NCBI RefSeq assembly: GCF_902459525.1
Contig: NZ_LR699166.1
Location: 2,554,501 to 2,618,500, forward strand
Origin: Sideroxydans sp. CL21
GTDB taxonomy: Bacteria; Pseudomonadota; Gammaproteobacteria; Burkholderiales; Gallionellaceae
Reading direction: 5' to 3'
DNA length: 64,000 nucleotides
This document shows, piece after piece, positions 1 to 9,816 of this stretch. Both the position numbers and the translations under genes were made by a program. Within the stretch, counting starts at the first letter, position 1, and every line of letters begins with the position of its first letter. Under the pieces are notes generated by a model. The model searched no databases and had not been told where the DNA came from. It saw nothing but the letters and a program-made list of their open reading frames with translations.

Positions 1-1
1 G

Positions 2-133
2 AAATACGAGGGCGCCGGTCTGCCCTACCAGCACCTACTGAAGACGTATAAGGAGGCAAGGCTCTTCATCCTTTTGGTCGTGGCTGCGTCCGAGCAATAC
101 CGAAACGCACTGGCAGCCAAGGAGGCACGATGA
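2..133 (+). CDS. C-terminal end of a gene cut by the window edge; possible GmtY-like recombinase
   Basis: Open frame running in from the left edge and ending in TGA at 131-133, with the last 43 residues visible (ending ALAAKEAR). Its stop overlaps the ATG of the next gene in an ATGA junction, so the two are almost certainly translationally coupled. The visible tail has no motif I recognise. If the following two genes are GmtZ- and GmtX-like, this position would be that of the tyrosine recombinase GmtY, but that is inference from gene order only. Confidence 0.6.
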   Translation, partial: KYEGAGLPYQHLLKTYKEARLFILLVVAASEQYRNALAAKEAR

Positions 134-2553
134 ACCATCCCTCCGAGCTCGACCTGTTGCGCTACCGGCGGGCGCTGGATGCCTGGCGCGAAGATTGCAA
201 GCGCCGGATGGCGCTGCGCTATCCGCTGGTTGAATTCGATGCGAACGATTGGCCACTTCGCACGCGACATGGTGGTGACATCATAGACTTCCGTCTGACT
301 GAACCTCTGGCCGATTTCGCCGGCAAGGATCCGAGTTTTGTTGATGCGCTCCGCTGTGTCGCCGCTGAAAGGGTGCTGGGTGCAAAAACCAACCAGGTGA
401 AATATTCAATACGAGACGTTCGCCTCCTATCCGCGATCGCAGCTCAAAACCTATTCGAACTCGACAATGCTGCCCTGCGTTCGATCGAGAACATGGCTCT
501 GAACGCCGCCCACGAAAAGCCTAGTTCTGCGTCGGGTAAACTCGAAGAGTTGCTGCAGTTAAGCCGCGACATCGACCTGCTCACATCAAAAGGGGTGCTG
601 CCATTCCTGCGGTTCAACTTGCGCCACGAAACGCAGCAAGAATTGCTGGCGATTCAACATGATCACCAAAAACGTTGGAGGGCGGCCAAGGCGGCCGTCC
701 TCGATCACCGCATCGAGGCGTTAAACGAAGCGTTCAATGCACTTCTTGCCGACCATCCTCTACTGTCAGCCGCCGACAAAGTAGCAATCGCGATGATGGG
801 GCTTGAAATGTGTGCTCCTTCGCGCGTGAATGAGATCCTGTGCCTAGCCATCGACGATCACGTGACGATCGACGACTACGTTCGCCGAAGCGAGGACAAG
901 GAATTGGACGGAATTCACGCTGCGCACCAGATGCTGCTGGTGACCATGAAAGGCAGCAAAGGTGCCCAATGGAGCCCCAAGCCCGTACTAAATTTCATGA
1001 TTGATTTTTTCCACTACTGCCTTAAGGTCGTCAAGAATCACGGCAATCGCTCCAGGATGCTGGTCGAATGGTATCAGCAAAACCCCGACAAGCTTTACCT
1101 GACGCCAGAACTGGAATACCTGCGCGGCAGAGATATCTCTCGAGACGACCTAAGCAAGATTCTGCGCTTGGACACATCGCGAGTTCGAGTTTCTATGGAA
1201 TCCACGATCTTTGCGGAGCTTCGGCATGCGGTACGCAAGGCGCCGAACCCGAATGGCCGCGTCACCAAAATTGACGTTTTACCCTGGTCCAATGTCGAAT
1301 CGCACCTGCTCGATCTGGTGCGCGTGGCGATGGCTAAGTGCCGCGCCGTTACAGAGTTGACTCTCTACAAGGGGGATCTGTCCAAGATGCTTTTCCTCTT
1401 CGATCACTTAAAAAACACATCGCCCTGCTTCCCGCAGGCGGTCAACTACAGCTTTATCAGGAAAAGGCTAAAGCGACATGCAACAATAACTTGGAGCGTT
1501 CCTACTCTTTTCGAGAACTTGGGCATCACCATGCCGGTTGATGGGAAGATCAAGATCGCCGAGATCGATACCCACGACCCTCGCCGCTGGCTGACAACGA
1601 TGGCCAAGCACCATGGAAATAAGCTATCCGATGTGCTCATCAATAAATGGGCCAACCGGCTCAAACTGTCCCAGCTCAAGACTTATGACTTCAACACACC
1701 GGAGTGGCAAGCGGAGGCCAGTGCCATGCCCGATATGCAAGAGCTTCGGGATCTATCGAAGGGGCTGGCTGAAAGCCGGCGTATGGAGGAAGAGTGCGGC
1801 CTCAAGCCCGAGATCGTGACGGTCCACGACGCCGGCGTCAGTGTCACAAGCATGAATGCCATCTGCACCGCCTCCGAGAACAGGCCGGTGGCGCGGACTG
1901 CTGAGCAGATCATCGTCATGTATCCTTCTTGGTTCGGCATGTGTACACACCAGCACCATGAGAACCCCTGCCGAGCCTACTCTTCGTGCCTTCCCTGTAA
2001 CGATAATACCGTGGTTAAGGGACACCTGCCCACCAACGAGCGCGTTCGGGAGCGCAAAGACGTTATGCACCGAGCAATCGTGGCTCAACTGGAGAATCTG
2101 ATCGTTTCTCGCAACCGTGGCATCGCCGACGACGATCATCAGCTCTCACGGCACATCCTCGCGCTTGTGGGCGATGGGCTTGACCCCAGTCATATGGCGG
2201 ATTGGCTAATCGACCATTTCCATTCAATCAAGGACCAGATCCAAGACGTCGGCTTCAGAACCCGGCTGGAAGAGGCCTTTGTCTCCAAGGGCTTCGTGTT
2301 GCGCCTGGATGACCCTGATGTTCCTAGTGGTGCGCAGATCAAGTACCACAACCCCACGCGGCATGCCGCCCCAGGCTTGGAGCGTGCAGTTGACGCGCAT
2401 GGCGGGCGGCAAGCTATAGAAGAAGCGCTGGAAGAACACTTCAAGATCTACCCCCAGTTCGCCCCGCAGGAGCACGGCCTCAAGGACCAGCGTGACTTGC
2501 TGCCCCAGGATGACGACGATGATGGAGAAGAAACAGGGGATAACGATGAGTGA
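130..2553 (+). CDS. Large recombinase/integrase-like protein, GmtZ (VPA1269-family) candidate
   Basis: 807-residue soluble protein. The central region (roughly residues 210-300) contains a tyrosine-recombinase-like stretch (APSRVNEILCL, like the GLRxxEL box around the first catalytic Arg). A Cys/His-rich segment (CTHQHHENPC, SCLPC) lies near residues 600-625, and the extreme C-terminus is very acidic. Size, the Cys-rich segment and the position as middle gene of three overlapping frames match my memory of GmtZ in Gamma-Mobile-Trio elements, which work with GmtY and GmtX in mobilising defence/offence islands. It overlaps the upstream gene by 4 nt and the downstream one by 8 nt. I cannot place a complete R-H-R-Y catalytic set, so it may be an accessory recombinase. 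Alternative: any member of a Tn554/RIT-like recombinase trio. Confidence 0.55.
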   Translation: MNHPSELDLLRYRRALDAWREDCKRRMALRYPLVEFDANDWPLRTRHGGDIIDFRLTEPLADFAGKDPSFVDALRCVAAERVLGAKTNQVKYSIRDVRLLSAIAAQNLFELDNAALRSIENMALNAAHEKPSSASGKLEELLQLSRDIDLLTSKGVLPFLRFNLRHETQQELLAIQHDHQKRWRAAKAAVLDHRIEALNEAFNALLADHPLLSAADKVAIAMMGLEMCAPSRVNEILCLAIDDHVTIDDYVRRSEDKELDGIHAAHQMLLVTMKGSKGAQWSPKPVLNFMIDFFHYCLKVVKNHGNRSRMLVEWYQQNPDKLYLTPELEYLRGRDISRDDLSKILRLDTSRVRVSMESTIFAELRHAVRKAPNPNGRVTKIDVLPWSNVESHLLDLVRVAMAKCRAVTELTLYKGDLSKMLFLFDHLKNTSPCFPQAVNYSFIRKRLKRHATITWSVPTLFENLGITMPVDGKIKIAEIDTHDPRRWLTTMAKHHGNKLSDVLINKWANRLKLSQLKTYDFNTPEWQAEASAMPDMQELRDLSKGLAESRRMEEECGLKPEIVTVHDAGVSVTSMNAICTASENRPVARTAEQIIVMYPSWFGMCTHQHHENPCRAYSSCLPCNDNTVVKGHLPTNERVRERKDVMHRAIVAQLENLIVSRNRGIADDDHQLSRHILALVGDGLDPSHMADWLIDHFHSIKDQIQDVGFRTRLEEAFVSKGFVLRLDDPDVPSGAQIKYHNPTRHAAPGLERAVDAHGGRQAIEEALEEHFKIYPQFAPQEHGLKDQRDLLPQDDDDDGEETGDNDE

Positions 2554-2995
2554 GACGACTTCAAAGCTAGGGCGAAAAGAGATCCTGACCAAAGATCTCG
2601 CCGGCAAGATCTGCAAGATGATCGAGCGAATGCCGGATGCCGATATTCCGGTCACCTGGGAAAACGTCATTGCTCATAGCAAGAAGAGATTCGGGCAGGG
2701 CTTCAACCGGCAGATGCTCAGCCAGAAGACATGGGATGGACGCAAACTGATCTCCGAGGCCTTCGATTTAGCCAAAGAAACCCAGAGGCGCAAACAACAT
2801 GACTCCGCACCAAAATACAAGACAGCGCCGAGATCGATCATGCAAAAACGAATTGCTGACCTGGAGGCAAAAGTCCTGGCACTTACGGAAGAGTTGGAGG
2901 CGGAGCGCTCGCGCAAAATTAATGACCTGGACGCCGTGCTCAACACTAGGTTTGACCTTCGCGTCCTCCTCGAAGAGTCGTCAAAGGGCAAATGA
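2546..2995 (+). CDS. Small DNA-binding/coiled-coil protein, GmtX- or TnpC-like third member of the trio
   Basis: 149 residues from the ATG at 2546, chosen because it follows a purine-rich AGGGG and overlaps the previous stop by 8 nt; a start at 2492 would add 18 residues overlapping the acidic tail of the previous gene. The N-terminal ~90 residues are basic and look like a helical DNA-binding domain; residues ~100-135 are heptad-like (LEAKVLALTEELEAERSR). This layout resembles the small third proteins of recombinase trios (TnpC of Tn554, GmtX). Function is inferred only from operon position and architecture. Confidence 0.55.
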   Translation: MSETTSKLGRKEILTKDLAGKICKMIERMPDADIPVTWENVIAHSKKRFGQGFNRQMLSQKTWDGRKLISEAFDLAKETQRRKQHDSAPKYKTAPRSIMQKRIADLEAKVLALTEELEAERSRKINDLDAVLNTRFDLRVLLEESSKGK

Positions 2996-3170
2996 CTTTT
3001 GACAAAATGCCCAAAATGTAAAGGGAGGACTGCGGCTACGATGTATACTTTTGCAATTCGCTACTTCGATTTTGTTGGGAGAGACACATGAACGATTTAT
3101 TTTGTAAAAAATAGATTGCCAATCAACCCCAGCGCACTTTTCGAACAACAGAGATAATCAGGGAAGACTC
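2996..3170. promoter_or_regulatory. Intergenic region between the mobile trio and hsdM; probable hsd promoter
   Basis: 175 nt of AT-rich sequence separating two tightly packed operons. It has no convincing terminator hairpin and only a 8-codon ATG frame (MNDLFCKK). It most likely carries the promoter of the hsd operon; an A-rich stretch and AGGGAAGACTC lie just upstream of the hsdM ATG. Confidence 0.35.
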
Positions 3171-4709
3171 ATGCTCACCGGCGAACTTCGCAGCCAAATA
3201 GACTCAATCTGGAACGCCTTTTGGTCGGGCGGCATCTCCAACCCGATGGAAGTGATGGAGCAAATCACTTATCTGCTGTTCCTGCGCAGGCTGGATGACC
3301 TGCACACCCTTGAAGAAAACAAATCCACCCGCCTCGGCAAGCCGATAGAGCGGCGCATTTTCCCCGAGGGCAAGGATGCCAAGAAGCGGGACTACAACGA
3401 CCTGCGCTGGTCGCGCTTCAAGCACTTCGCACCTGCCGAGATGTACACCGTGGTGGGCGAGCATGTGTTTCCTTTCCTGCGCACAATGGGCGGCGATGGC
3501 TCCACCTACGCGCACCACATGAAAGATGCGCGCTTCACCATCCCCACCCCGGCACTGCTCGCCAAGGTGGTGGACTTGCTCGACCACGTTCCGATGGAAG
3601 ACCGCGACACCAAGGGCGACCTGTACGAATACATGCTGGGCAAGATTGCCAGCGCCGGGCAGAACGGTCAGTTCCGCACGCCGCGCCACGTCATCCAGCT
3701 CATGGTGGAAATGTCCGCGCCCAACCCCAAAGACATCATCTGCGACCCGGCCAGCGGCACTTGCGGTTTTCTGGTGGCGGCGGGTGAATACCTGCGCCAG
3801 CATCACCCCGAAATCCTGCGCGATGCCAAATCCAGCAAGCACTTCCACCACGGCATGTTCCACGGCTACGACTTCGACAACACTATGTTGCGCATCGGCA
3901 GCATGAACATGGCGCTGCACGGCGTTGACAACCCCGATATCCGCTACCGCGATTCGCTGGCGCAAGACCACGCCGGGGATGAAGACAAATATTCACTCAT
4001 CCTCGCTAACCCGCCATTCGCCGGTTCGCTCGATTACGAGAACACCGCCAAAGACCTGCTAGCCATCGTCAAAACCAAAAAGACCGAGCTGCTGTTCCTG
4101 GCACTTTTCCTGCGCCTGCTCAAACCCGGTGGACGTGCCACCGTTATCGTGCCGGACGGCGTATTGTTCGGATCATCCAACGCGCACAAAGAACTGCGCC
4201 GCATGCTGGTCGAAGACCACAAGCTGGAAGCCGTCATCTCGCTGCCCTCCGGCGCATTCAAACCTTACGCGGGTGTTTCTACCGGCATACTGATATTCAC
4301 CAAGACCAATTCAGGCGGCACGGATAACGTCTGGTTTTATGACATGCAGGCCGATGGCTGGAGCTTGGACGACAAGCGGCAACCGCTGCTGTCAGAGGAC
4401 AAGCTCGGTGCTATCCCCGCCCAAACATTAACCGAAGCCGAACACGTCAAGAACAACCTGCCCGATGTGTTGGCACGGTGGAAACAACGCGAGGGTGAAG
4501 AGTTGCAACATCCTCGCACTACGCAGAGCTTCTGCGTACCCAAGGCGGAGATTGCCGCCAATGGTTACGACCTATCGCTCAACCGCTACAAAGAGGTGGT
4601 GCATGATGTAGTGGAGCACCAGTCACCTAAAGTGGTTATGGCAAGATTGGACAAGCTGGAAGCAGAGATTGCTGCGGGCATGAAAGAGCTAGAGGAGCTG
4701 CTAGGGTGA
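3171..4709 (+). CDS. hsdM: Type I restriction-modification system, modification subunit HsdM
   Basis: 512-residue N6-adenine DNA methyltransferase that transfers methyl from S-adenosylmethionine to adenine in the HsdS-specified sequence, and forms part of the M2S methylase and R2M2S endonuclease. The N-terminal helical HsdM_N domain covers ~1-130. Methylase motif I is DPASGTCGF (~192-200) and motif IV is NPPF (280-283), followed by a C-terminal helical part that contacts HsdS. Length is normal for the family. Its stop overlaps the hsdS start (GTGA). No frameshift or missing motif is visible, so it should be functional. Confidence 0.95.
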   Translation: MLTGELRSQIDSIWNAFWSGGISNPMEVMEQITYLLFLRRLDDLHTLEENKSTRLGKPIERRIFPEGKDAKKRDYNDLRWSRFKHFAPAEMYTVVGEHVFPFLRTMGGDGSTYAHHMKDARFTIPTPALLAKVVDLLDHVPMEDRDTKGDLYEYMLGKIASAGQNGQFRTPRHVIQLMVEMSAPNPKDIICDPASGTCGFLVAAGEYLRQHHPEILRDAKSSKHFHHGMFHGYDFDNTMLRIGSMNMALHGVDNPDIRYRDSLAQDHAGDEDKYSLILANPPFAGSLDYENTAKDLLAIVKTKKTELLFLALFLRLLKPGGRATVIVPDGVLFGSSNAHKELRRMLVEDHKLEAVISLPSGAFKPYAGVSTGILIFTKTNSGGTDNVWFYDMQADGWSLDDKRQPLLSEDKLGAIPAQTLTEAEHVKNNLPDVLARWKQREGEELQHPRTTQSFCVPKAEIAANGYDLSLNRYKEVVHDVVEHQSPKVVMARLDKLEAEIAAGMKELEELLG

Positions 4710-5854
4710 CGGTAGCTAAAGTGAAACTTGGCGAAGCTGCTGATATTCTTTCAGGGTACGCATTTAAGTCGGAGCTATTCAGCGACTCTGAAGGTATGCC
4801 CTTAATCCGAATTCGTGATGTGGTTCGAGGGTTTACGGAAACAAGATATTCCGGAAAATTTGGAGATGAATTTGTTGTTCAGAATGGCGAAATAGTCATC
4901 GGAATGGATGGAAACTTTAATGCCGCAAAATGGAGTGGTGGGCCAGCGTTGTTAAACCAGCGGGTGTGCAAAATCAAAGCTCGTGAATCCGTTCTGAATG
5001 AGAACTACCTCTTTCACTATCTACCGAATGCGCTAAAAAAGATTGAAGACGCAACGCCATTTGTCACTGTTAAGCATCTATCCGTTAAGGGTGTCAGAGA
5101 AATTGAAATACCCCTCCCACCTCTCCCCGAACAAATTCGCATTGCCGCAATCCTTGACCACGCCGATGCGCTGAGGGTTAAGCGCAGGGAAGCCTTGGCA
5201 CAACTGGATAGCCTCACGCAGGTTATTTTCATTGAGATGTTTGGAGACCCCCAAAAGCCGATACAGGCTGGGCAGTGCAAAGCGTTAGCTGATGTTGTAG
5301 CTCCCGGGAGAATCGTTACTTATGGAATTGTGCAAGCAGGCAAGGAAGTTGAAGATGGTGTCCCCTATGTGCGGACAGGGGATATAAAGAATGGGGAAAT
5401 TTTAGAACACCAGCTTGCCCGAACAAGCCGCGACATAGCAGCTTCATACTCACGGTCAGCTATTGCAGCGGGCGATATAGTTATGAGTATCCGCGCTACT
5501 GTCGGTACAACTGCATTAGTGCCTAAATCACTAGAGGGCGCAAATCTAACCCAAGGTACTGCTAGGATAGCCCCCGGACCTGAAGTCTATTCAGCATACC
5601 TACTTAGTTATTTACGGACAGTATCAGTTCAAGCATGGATTCAATCTCAGGTTAAAGGTGCAACTTTTCGAGAAATAACACTTGGGAGACTTAGGAAGTT
5701 ACCTGTTTTTGTCCCATCTCTTGATTTGCAAAGTCAGTTTGAAAAAATGATCAATACCGTTAATAGCCTTATTACGTTTAACCGCAGTGCACTTGCAGAA
5801 CTCGATACTCTCTTTGCATCCCTCCTTCACCGCGCCTTCAGTGGAGAACTCTGA
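4706..5854 (+). CDS. hsdS: Type I restriction-modification system, specificity subunit HsdS
   Basis: 382 residues starting at GTG 4706, which overlaps the hsdM stop. It has two target-recognition domains (~1-140 and ~190-350), each followed by a conserved helical linker. The first linker begins with the typical PLPPLPEQIRIAAILD motif, the second with the degenerate LGRLRKLPVFVPSLDLQSQF. The protein chooses the bipartite DNA target. The AT-richer, poorly conserved TRDs are normal for HsdS, which exchanges domains between strains. The target sequence cannot be read from the protein. Confidence 0.93.
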   Translation: MTVAKVKLGEAADILSGYAFKSELFSDSEGMPLIRIRDVVRGFTETRYSGKFGDEFVVQNGEIVIGMDGNFNAAKWSGGPALLNQRVCKIKARESVLNENYLFHYLPNALKKIEDATPFVTVKHLSVKGVREIEIPLPPLPEQIRIAAILDHADALRVKRREALAQLDSLTQVIFIEMFGDPQKPIQAGQCKALADVVAPGRIVTYGIVQAGKEVEDGVPYVRTGDIKNGEILEHQLARTSRDIAASYSRSAIAAGDIVMSIRATVGTTALVPKSLEGANLTQGTARIAPGPEVYSAYLLSYLRTVSVQAWIQSQVKGATFREITLGRLRKLPVFVPSLDLQSQFEKMINTVNSLITFNRSALAELDTLFASLLHRAFSGEL

Positions 5855-8800
5855 ATGAGCAACTTCGCCTTCCTTCAGTCTGAATGGCCATTGCTGTTTG
5901 AAGCAGCTACCCAAGCAGAAGGAATGGCGAATACGGATGCCCGTGCATCCTGTTTTTATTCCCGTCGCGCGTTGGAGCTGACAGTGGCATGGCTGTATAC
6001 CTACGACAAAACCCTCAAGCTGCCATACCAGGACCACCTGAGTGCGCTTATCCACGAGCCCACTTTCCGCAAGGCAACGGGCGATGCAGTGTTCACCAAG
6101 ACCAAGCTCATCAAAGACCTTGGCAATCTGGCGGTACACAGCACGCGCAAAATCATGCCTGCCGATGCGCTGACGGCGACACGAGAGCTATTCCATGTTT
6201 GCTACTGGCTGGCGCGTACCTATGGCAAGAAGTCGCGCCCTGATCCCACGCTGAGTTTTTCGCCTGCCTCGCTGCCGCAGCCTTCCTCCGCGCCGGCGCA
6301 GACGCTAGACCAATTGCAGAAGCTGGAAGCGCAACTGCACGAGCGCGACCAAAAGCTCACCACGCTGCTGGCCGACAAGACGGCACTGGATGAGGAACTG
6401 AAGAAGCTGCGCGAGGAAATTGCTGCCGCCAAGAAAGCCAACTCCGCACAACTCGACACCCACGATTATTCCGAAGCACAAACCCGCGACTACTTCATCG
6501 ACCTGCTGCTGAAGGAAGCGGGCTGGCCGCTGGATAAGCCGCAAGACCGCGAGTTTGAAGTGAGCGGCATGCCCAGCGATTCCGGTATCGGCTTTGTCGA
6601 TTATGTGTTGTGGGCAGATGACGGCAAACCGCTGGCCGTGATCGAGGCCAAGCGCACCAAACGCGATGCCAAGGTGGGGCAGCAGCAAGCCAAGCTGTAT
6701 GCCGATTGCCTGGAAGCGAAGTATGGGCAGCGCCCGGTGATTTTTTACACCAATGGCTATGAGCATTGGCTGTGGGACGATGCAAGCTATGCGCCGCGTT
6801 CGGTACAAGGCTTCTTCAAAAAGGCCGAGCTGGAGTTGATGATACAGCGCAGAACCACGCGCAAATCGCTGGCAGCCGCGCCGATTAACGAGGCCATCGT
6901 CGAGCGCTATTACCAGACCCGCGCTATCCGCCGCATCGGCGAAGCCATCGAAACTAACCGCCAGCGCAAAGCCTTGGTAGTGATGGCTACCGGGGCGGGC
7001 AAGACACGCACGGTGATTGCACTCGCCGATGTATTGATGCGCTGCAACTGGGCCAAGCGCGTGCTGTTTCTTGCCGACCGTGTGGCATTGGTCAAGCAGG
7101 CGGTCAATGCCTTCAAGACGCACTTGCCGGATTCTTCGCCGGTGAATCTGGTCACCGAAAAGGATACTGAGGGGCGCGTTTACCTTTCCACCTATCCCAC
7201 CATGATGGGGCTGATTGATGAGGCAAAGGAAGGCCAGCGCCGTTTTGGTGTGGGGCACTTTGACCTCATCGTGATCGACGAGGCGCATCGCTCGGTGTAT
7301 CAAAAATATCGCGCCATCTTCGAGTATTTCGACAGTCAGCTGGTGGGGCTGACGGCGACACCCAAGGATGAAATCGACCACAACACTTACGGGCTGTTCG
7401 ACCTTGAAAGCGGCGTACCGACCGATGCCTACTCGCTCGACGATGCGGTGTCCGATAAGTTTCTGGTTCCGCCCGAGGCTGTTTCCGTGCCGCTCAAGTT
7501 TCAGCGCGAGGGCATCAAGTACGATGAGCTTTCGGAAGATGAGCAGGAGCAGTGGGACGCGCTGGAATGGAACGAAGACGGCACTGCGCCCGATGAAGTC
7601 GGTGCCGAAGCGCTCAACAAGTGGCTGTTCAATACCGACACCGTGGACAAGGTGCTGGCGCATGTGATGACGCGCGGTCAGAAGGTGGCGGGTGGCGACC
7701 GGCTAGGCAAAACCATCATCTTCGCCAAGAACAACGACCACGCCGAATTTATTGCCGAGGGTTTCAATAATGCCTATCCGCACTACAAGGGCGAGTTTGC
7801 ACGGGTGATTACCTACAAGACCGAATACGCACAAAGCCTGATCGACAACTTCTCCGCCAAGGACAAGATGCCGCATATTGCTATCTCGGTGGATATGCTG
7901 GACACCGGCATCGACGTGCCGGAAGTGTTGAACCTGGTGTTCTTCAAGGCGGTGCGCTCCAAGACCAAGTTCTGGCAGATGGTCGGGCGCGGCACGCGCT
8001 TGTGTCCCAATGTGTTCGGGCCGAATGAGGACAAGAAATTCTTTTACATTTTCGACTACTGCCAGAATCTGGAATTTTTCGCCCAGAACCCGGATGTGAC
8101 CGACGGTTCGTCCAACGAAGCGCTAGGGACGCGCTTGTTCAAGGCGCGCCTGCAACTGATAGGTGAGTTGGATAACCAGTTCACCGATGAGCAGTCCATG
8201 CGGCAAGTCGAAGACGCGTATGGCGATACCGGTGACGACAAGACGCTGCGCCGCGATTTGGCCGAGATGCTGCATACGCAGGTGGCGGCGATGAACATCG
8301 ACAATTTTGTGGTGCGGCCACAACGCAGGCTGGTGGAAAAATATGCCCAGACTGAACCGTGGCATAAATTGGGCGTGGCAGAGTTTACCGAGCTGGCGCA
8401 ATACGTGTCGGATCTGCCGACCGAGATGGCTGATGAAGACGAAGAGGCCAAGCGTTTTGATTTGCTGGTGCTGCGTACACAGCTTTCCATTTTGCAGGCC
8501 AAGTCAGACTTCGCCAGCCTGCGCGACAAAATCATCGCCATTGCCAGCGCGCTGGAAGATCAGCGGAGCATCCCGGCCATCAAGGCGCACATCGTGCTGA
8601 TTCAGTCGATGATGGGCGAGGAATGGTGGACGGATGTCACCGTTGCCATGCTGGAGACGGCACGCAAACGTCTGCGCACGTTAATCAAGCTCATCGAAAA
8701 AGGTAAGCGCATCGTCGTTTACACCGACTTTGAAGACGAGCTGGGCGAAGGCACCACGATTGAACTGCCGGAAATGGGTATCGGCATGAACTTCGAGCGC

Positions 8801-9256
8801 TTCCGCGACAAGGCGCGCCAATTCCTCAAGGCGCATGAAAGCCACCTGGCGCTGCAACGCCTGCGCCGCAATCAGCCGCTCACTCCCTCCGACCTCGATG
8901 AACTGGAACGCATGCTGGTTGAAGCTGGCGGCACACAGGCAATCATTGACCGCACCAAGGAACAAAGCCATGGGCTGGGTATGTTCATCCGCTCGCTGGT
9001 GGGGTTGGACCATGAAACAGCCAAGCAGGCATTCAGCCAGTTCATCTCGGGGACTGCGGTGACGGCTAACCAGATTGAGTTCATCAACCTTGTCGTCGAT
9101 TACCTGACTGAGAACGGTGTGATGGAGCCGGACAGGCTGTATGAGTCGCCGTTTACCGACATCAATCCATTGGGGCCGGAGGGGGTGTTTCCGTCGGCGA
9201 AGGTGGATCAGATGGTGCAGGTGTTGACTGAGATTCGGAAGAGTGCGGTGGCGTAA
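5855..9256 (+). CDS. hsdR: Type I restriction endonuclease subunit HsdR (EcoEI-like)
   Basis: 1133 residues, starting directly after the hsdS stop. The N-terminal ~110 residues look like a DUF4145 domain, followed by a coiled coil (~155-205) and an HSDR_N nuclease domain (~210-340, with VIEAKRTKRDAK as the PD-(D/E)xK core). Then comes the SF2 translocase: Walker A ATGAGKT (~378-384), DEAH at 475-478, TATPK, and motif VI QMVGRGTRL. The C-terminal region is EcoEI_R_C type. The enzyme translocates DNA with ATP and cuts unmethylated DNA far from the recognition site. DUF4145 plus this C-terminus points to the EcoEI-type (IB) branch. All key motifs are intact. Confidence 0.94.
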   Translation: MSNFAFLQSEWPLLFEAATQAEGMANTDARASCFYSRRALELTVAWLYTYDKTLKLPYQDHLSALIHEPTFRKATGDAVFTKTKLIKDLGNLAVHSTRKIMPADALTATRELFHVCYWLARTYGKKSRPDPTLSFSPASLPQPSSAPAQTLDQLQKLEAQLHERDQKLTTLLADKTALDEELKKLREEIAAAKKANSAQLDTHDYSEAQTRDYFIDLLLKEAGWPLDKPQDREFEVSGMPSDSGIGFVDYVLWADDGKPLAVIEAKRTKRDAKVGQQQAKLYADCLEAKYGQRPVIFYTNGYEHWLWDDASYAPRSVQGFFKKAELELMIQRRTTRKSLAAAPINEAIVERYYQTRAIRRIGEAIETNRQRKALVVMATGAGKTRTVIALADVLMRCNWAKRVLFLADRVALVKQAVNAFKTHLPDSSPVNLVTEKDTEGRVYLSTYPTMMGLIDEAKEGQRRFGVGHFDLIVIDEAHRSVYQKYRAIFEYFDSQLVGLTATPKDEIDHNTYGLFDLESGVPTDAYSLDDAVSDKFLVPPEAVSVPLKFQREGIKYDELSEDEQEQWDALEWNEDGTAPDEVGAEALNKWLFNTDTVDKVLAHVMTRGQKVAGGDRLGKTIIFAKNNDHAEFIAEGFNNAYPHYKGEFARVITYKTEYAQSLIDNFSAKDKMPHIAISVDMLDTGIDVPEVLNLVFFKAVRSKTKFWQMVGRGTRLCPNVFGPNEDKKFFYIFDYCQNLEFFAQNPDVTDGSSNEALGTRLFKARLQLIGELDNQFTDEQSMRQVEDAYGDTGDDKTLRRDLAEMLHTQVAAMNIDNFVVRPQRRLVEKYAQTEPWHKLGVAEFTELAQYVSDLPTEMADEDEEAKRFDLLVLRTQLSILQAKSDFASLRDKIIAIASALEDQRSIPAIKAHIVLIQSMMGEEWWTDVTVAMLETARKRLRTLIKLIEKGKRIVVYTDFEDELGEGTTIELPEMGIGMNFERFRDKARQFLKAHESHLALQRLRRNQPLTPSDLDELERMLVEAGGTQAIIDRTKEQSHGLGMFIRSLVGLDHETAKQAFSQFISGTAVTANQIEFINLVVDYLTENGVMEPDRLYESPFTDINPLGPEGVFPSAKVDQMVQVLTEIRKSAVA

Positions 9257-9266
9257 GCCCCCCCGT

Positions 9267-9816
9267 TCACACCTGCCACAAGTCGTCCGATCCTAGATAA
9301 ATCAGGTCAATCTTGTCGATTTCTTGGGATACGGTGGCGCGAACCAAACCACACGGATCCGCACTGAGAGTGGCCTGCAATGCGCCGAGGGGTAACCCAT
9401 CCGCAGACAGGACAATTGGTTGTCCGCTCAAATGATGGAGTCTTACAGGGGTGCTGGGTGGCGGGGACGCACCATACCATGCGACACCAACCGAATAGCG
9501 GCGCTCGGTCCATATCCGGTCGGAAGATGGTATGAAACTTTGCGTGAATTCAATCCACATCGCCTTGGTCTCGGCAGTGGGCCAATTCGCCAGTGCTCCC
9601 CAAACGGCAACTGCTTCGGAATTGAGCCAGAGCCTCAATTCGTGGCCAGAGGTAAAAGTTGCCGCCATGTCGGTAACAGCCTTGATGGCAGCAATTCTAG
9701 AGTTGAAGCCGGCCTGAATGAGGAGCGAGGCTGAACGGTTCATCGTACCCGTTTCAACGGCTGGGACGGCTTGGCCAAGCTCATAATCCTCGAGCGCTAG
9801 TCCCACAAGGCCGACG
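9267..9816 (-). pseudogene. C-terminal fragment of an unknown protein, joined to the umuC remnant
   Basis: An open frame continues to a TAA/TGA-type end at 9267 and finishes with the tidy tail GSDDLWQV, as a true C-terminus would. Upstream it runs out of frame into umuC-derived sequence at about 9817, so its own N-terminus is missing. About 180 residues survive (FNSRIAAIKAV, TSGHELRLWLNS). I do not recognise the family. A plausible history is one deletion that joined the interior of umuC to the interior of this gene. Confidence 0.45.

Noticed and set aside
3088-3114. Eight-codon leader peptide before hsdM
   Set aside because: Too short and without regulatory context such as codon runs or attenuator stems.
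6305-7663. 452-codon antisense frame across hsdR
   Set aside because: Shadow of the hsdR coding strand in GC-rich codons; hsdR is well supported.
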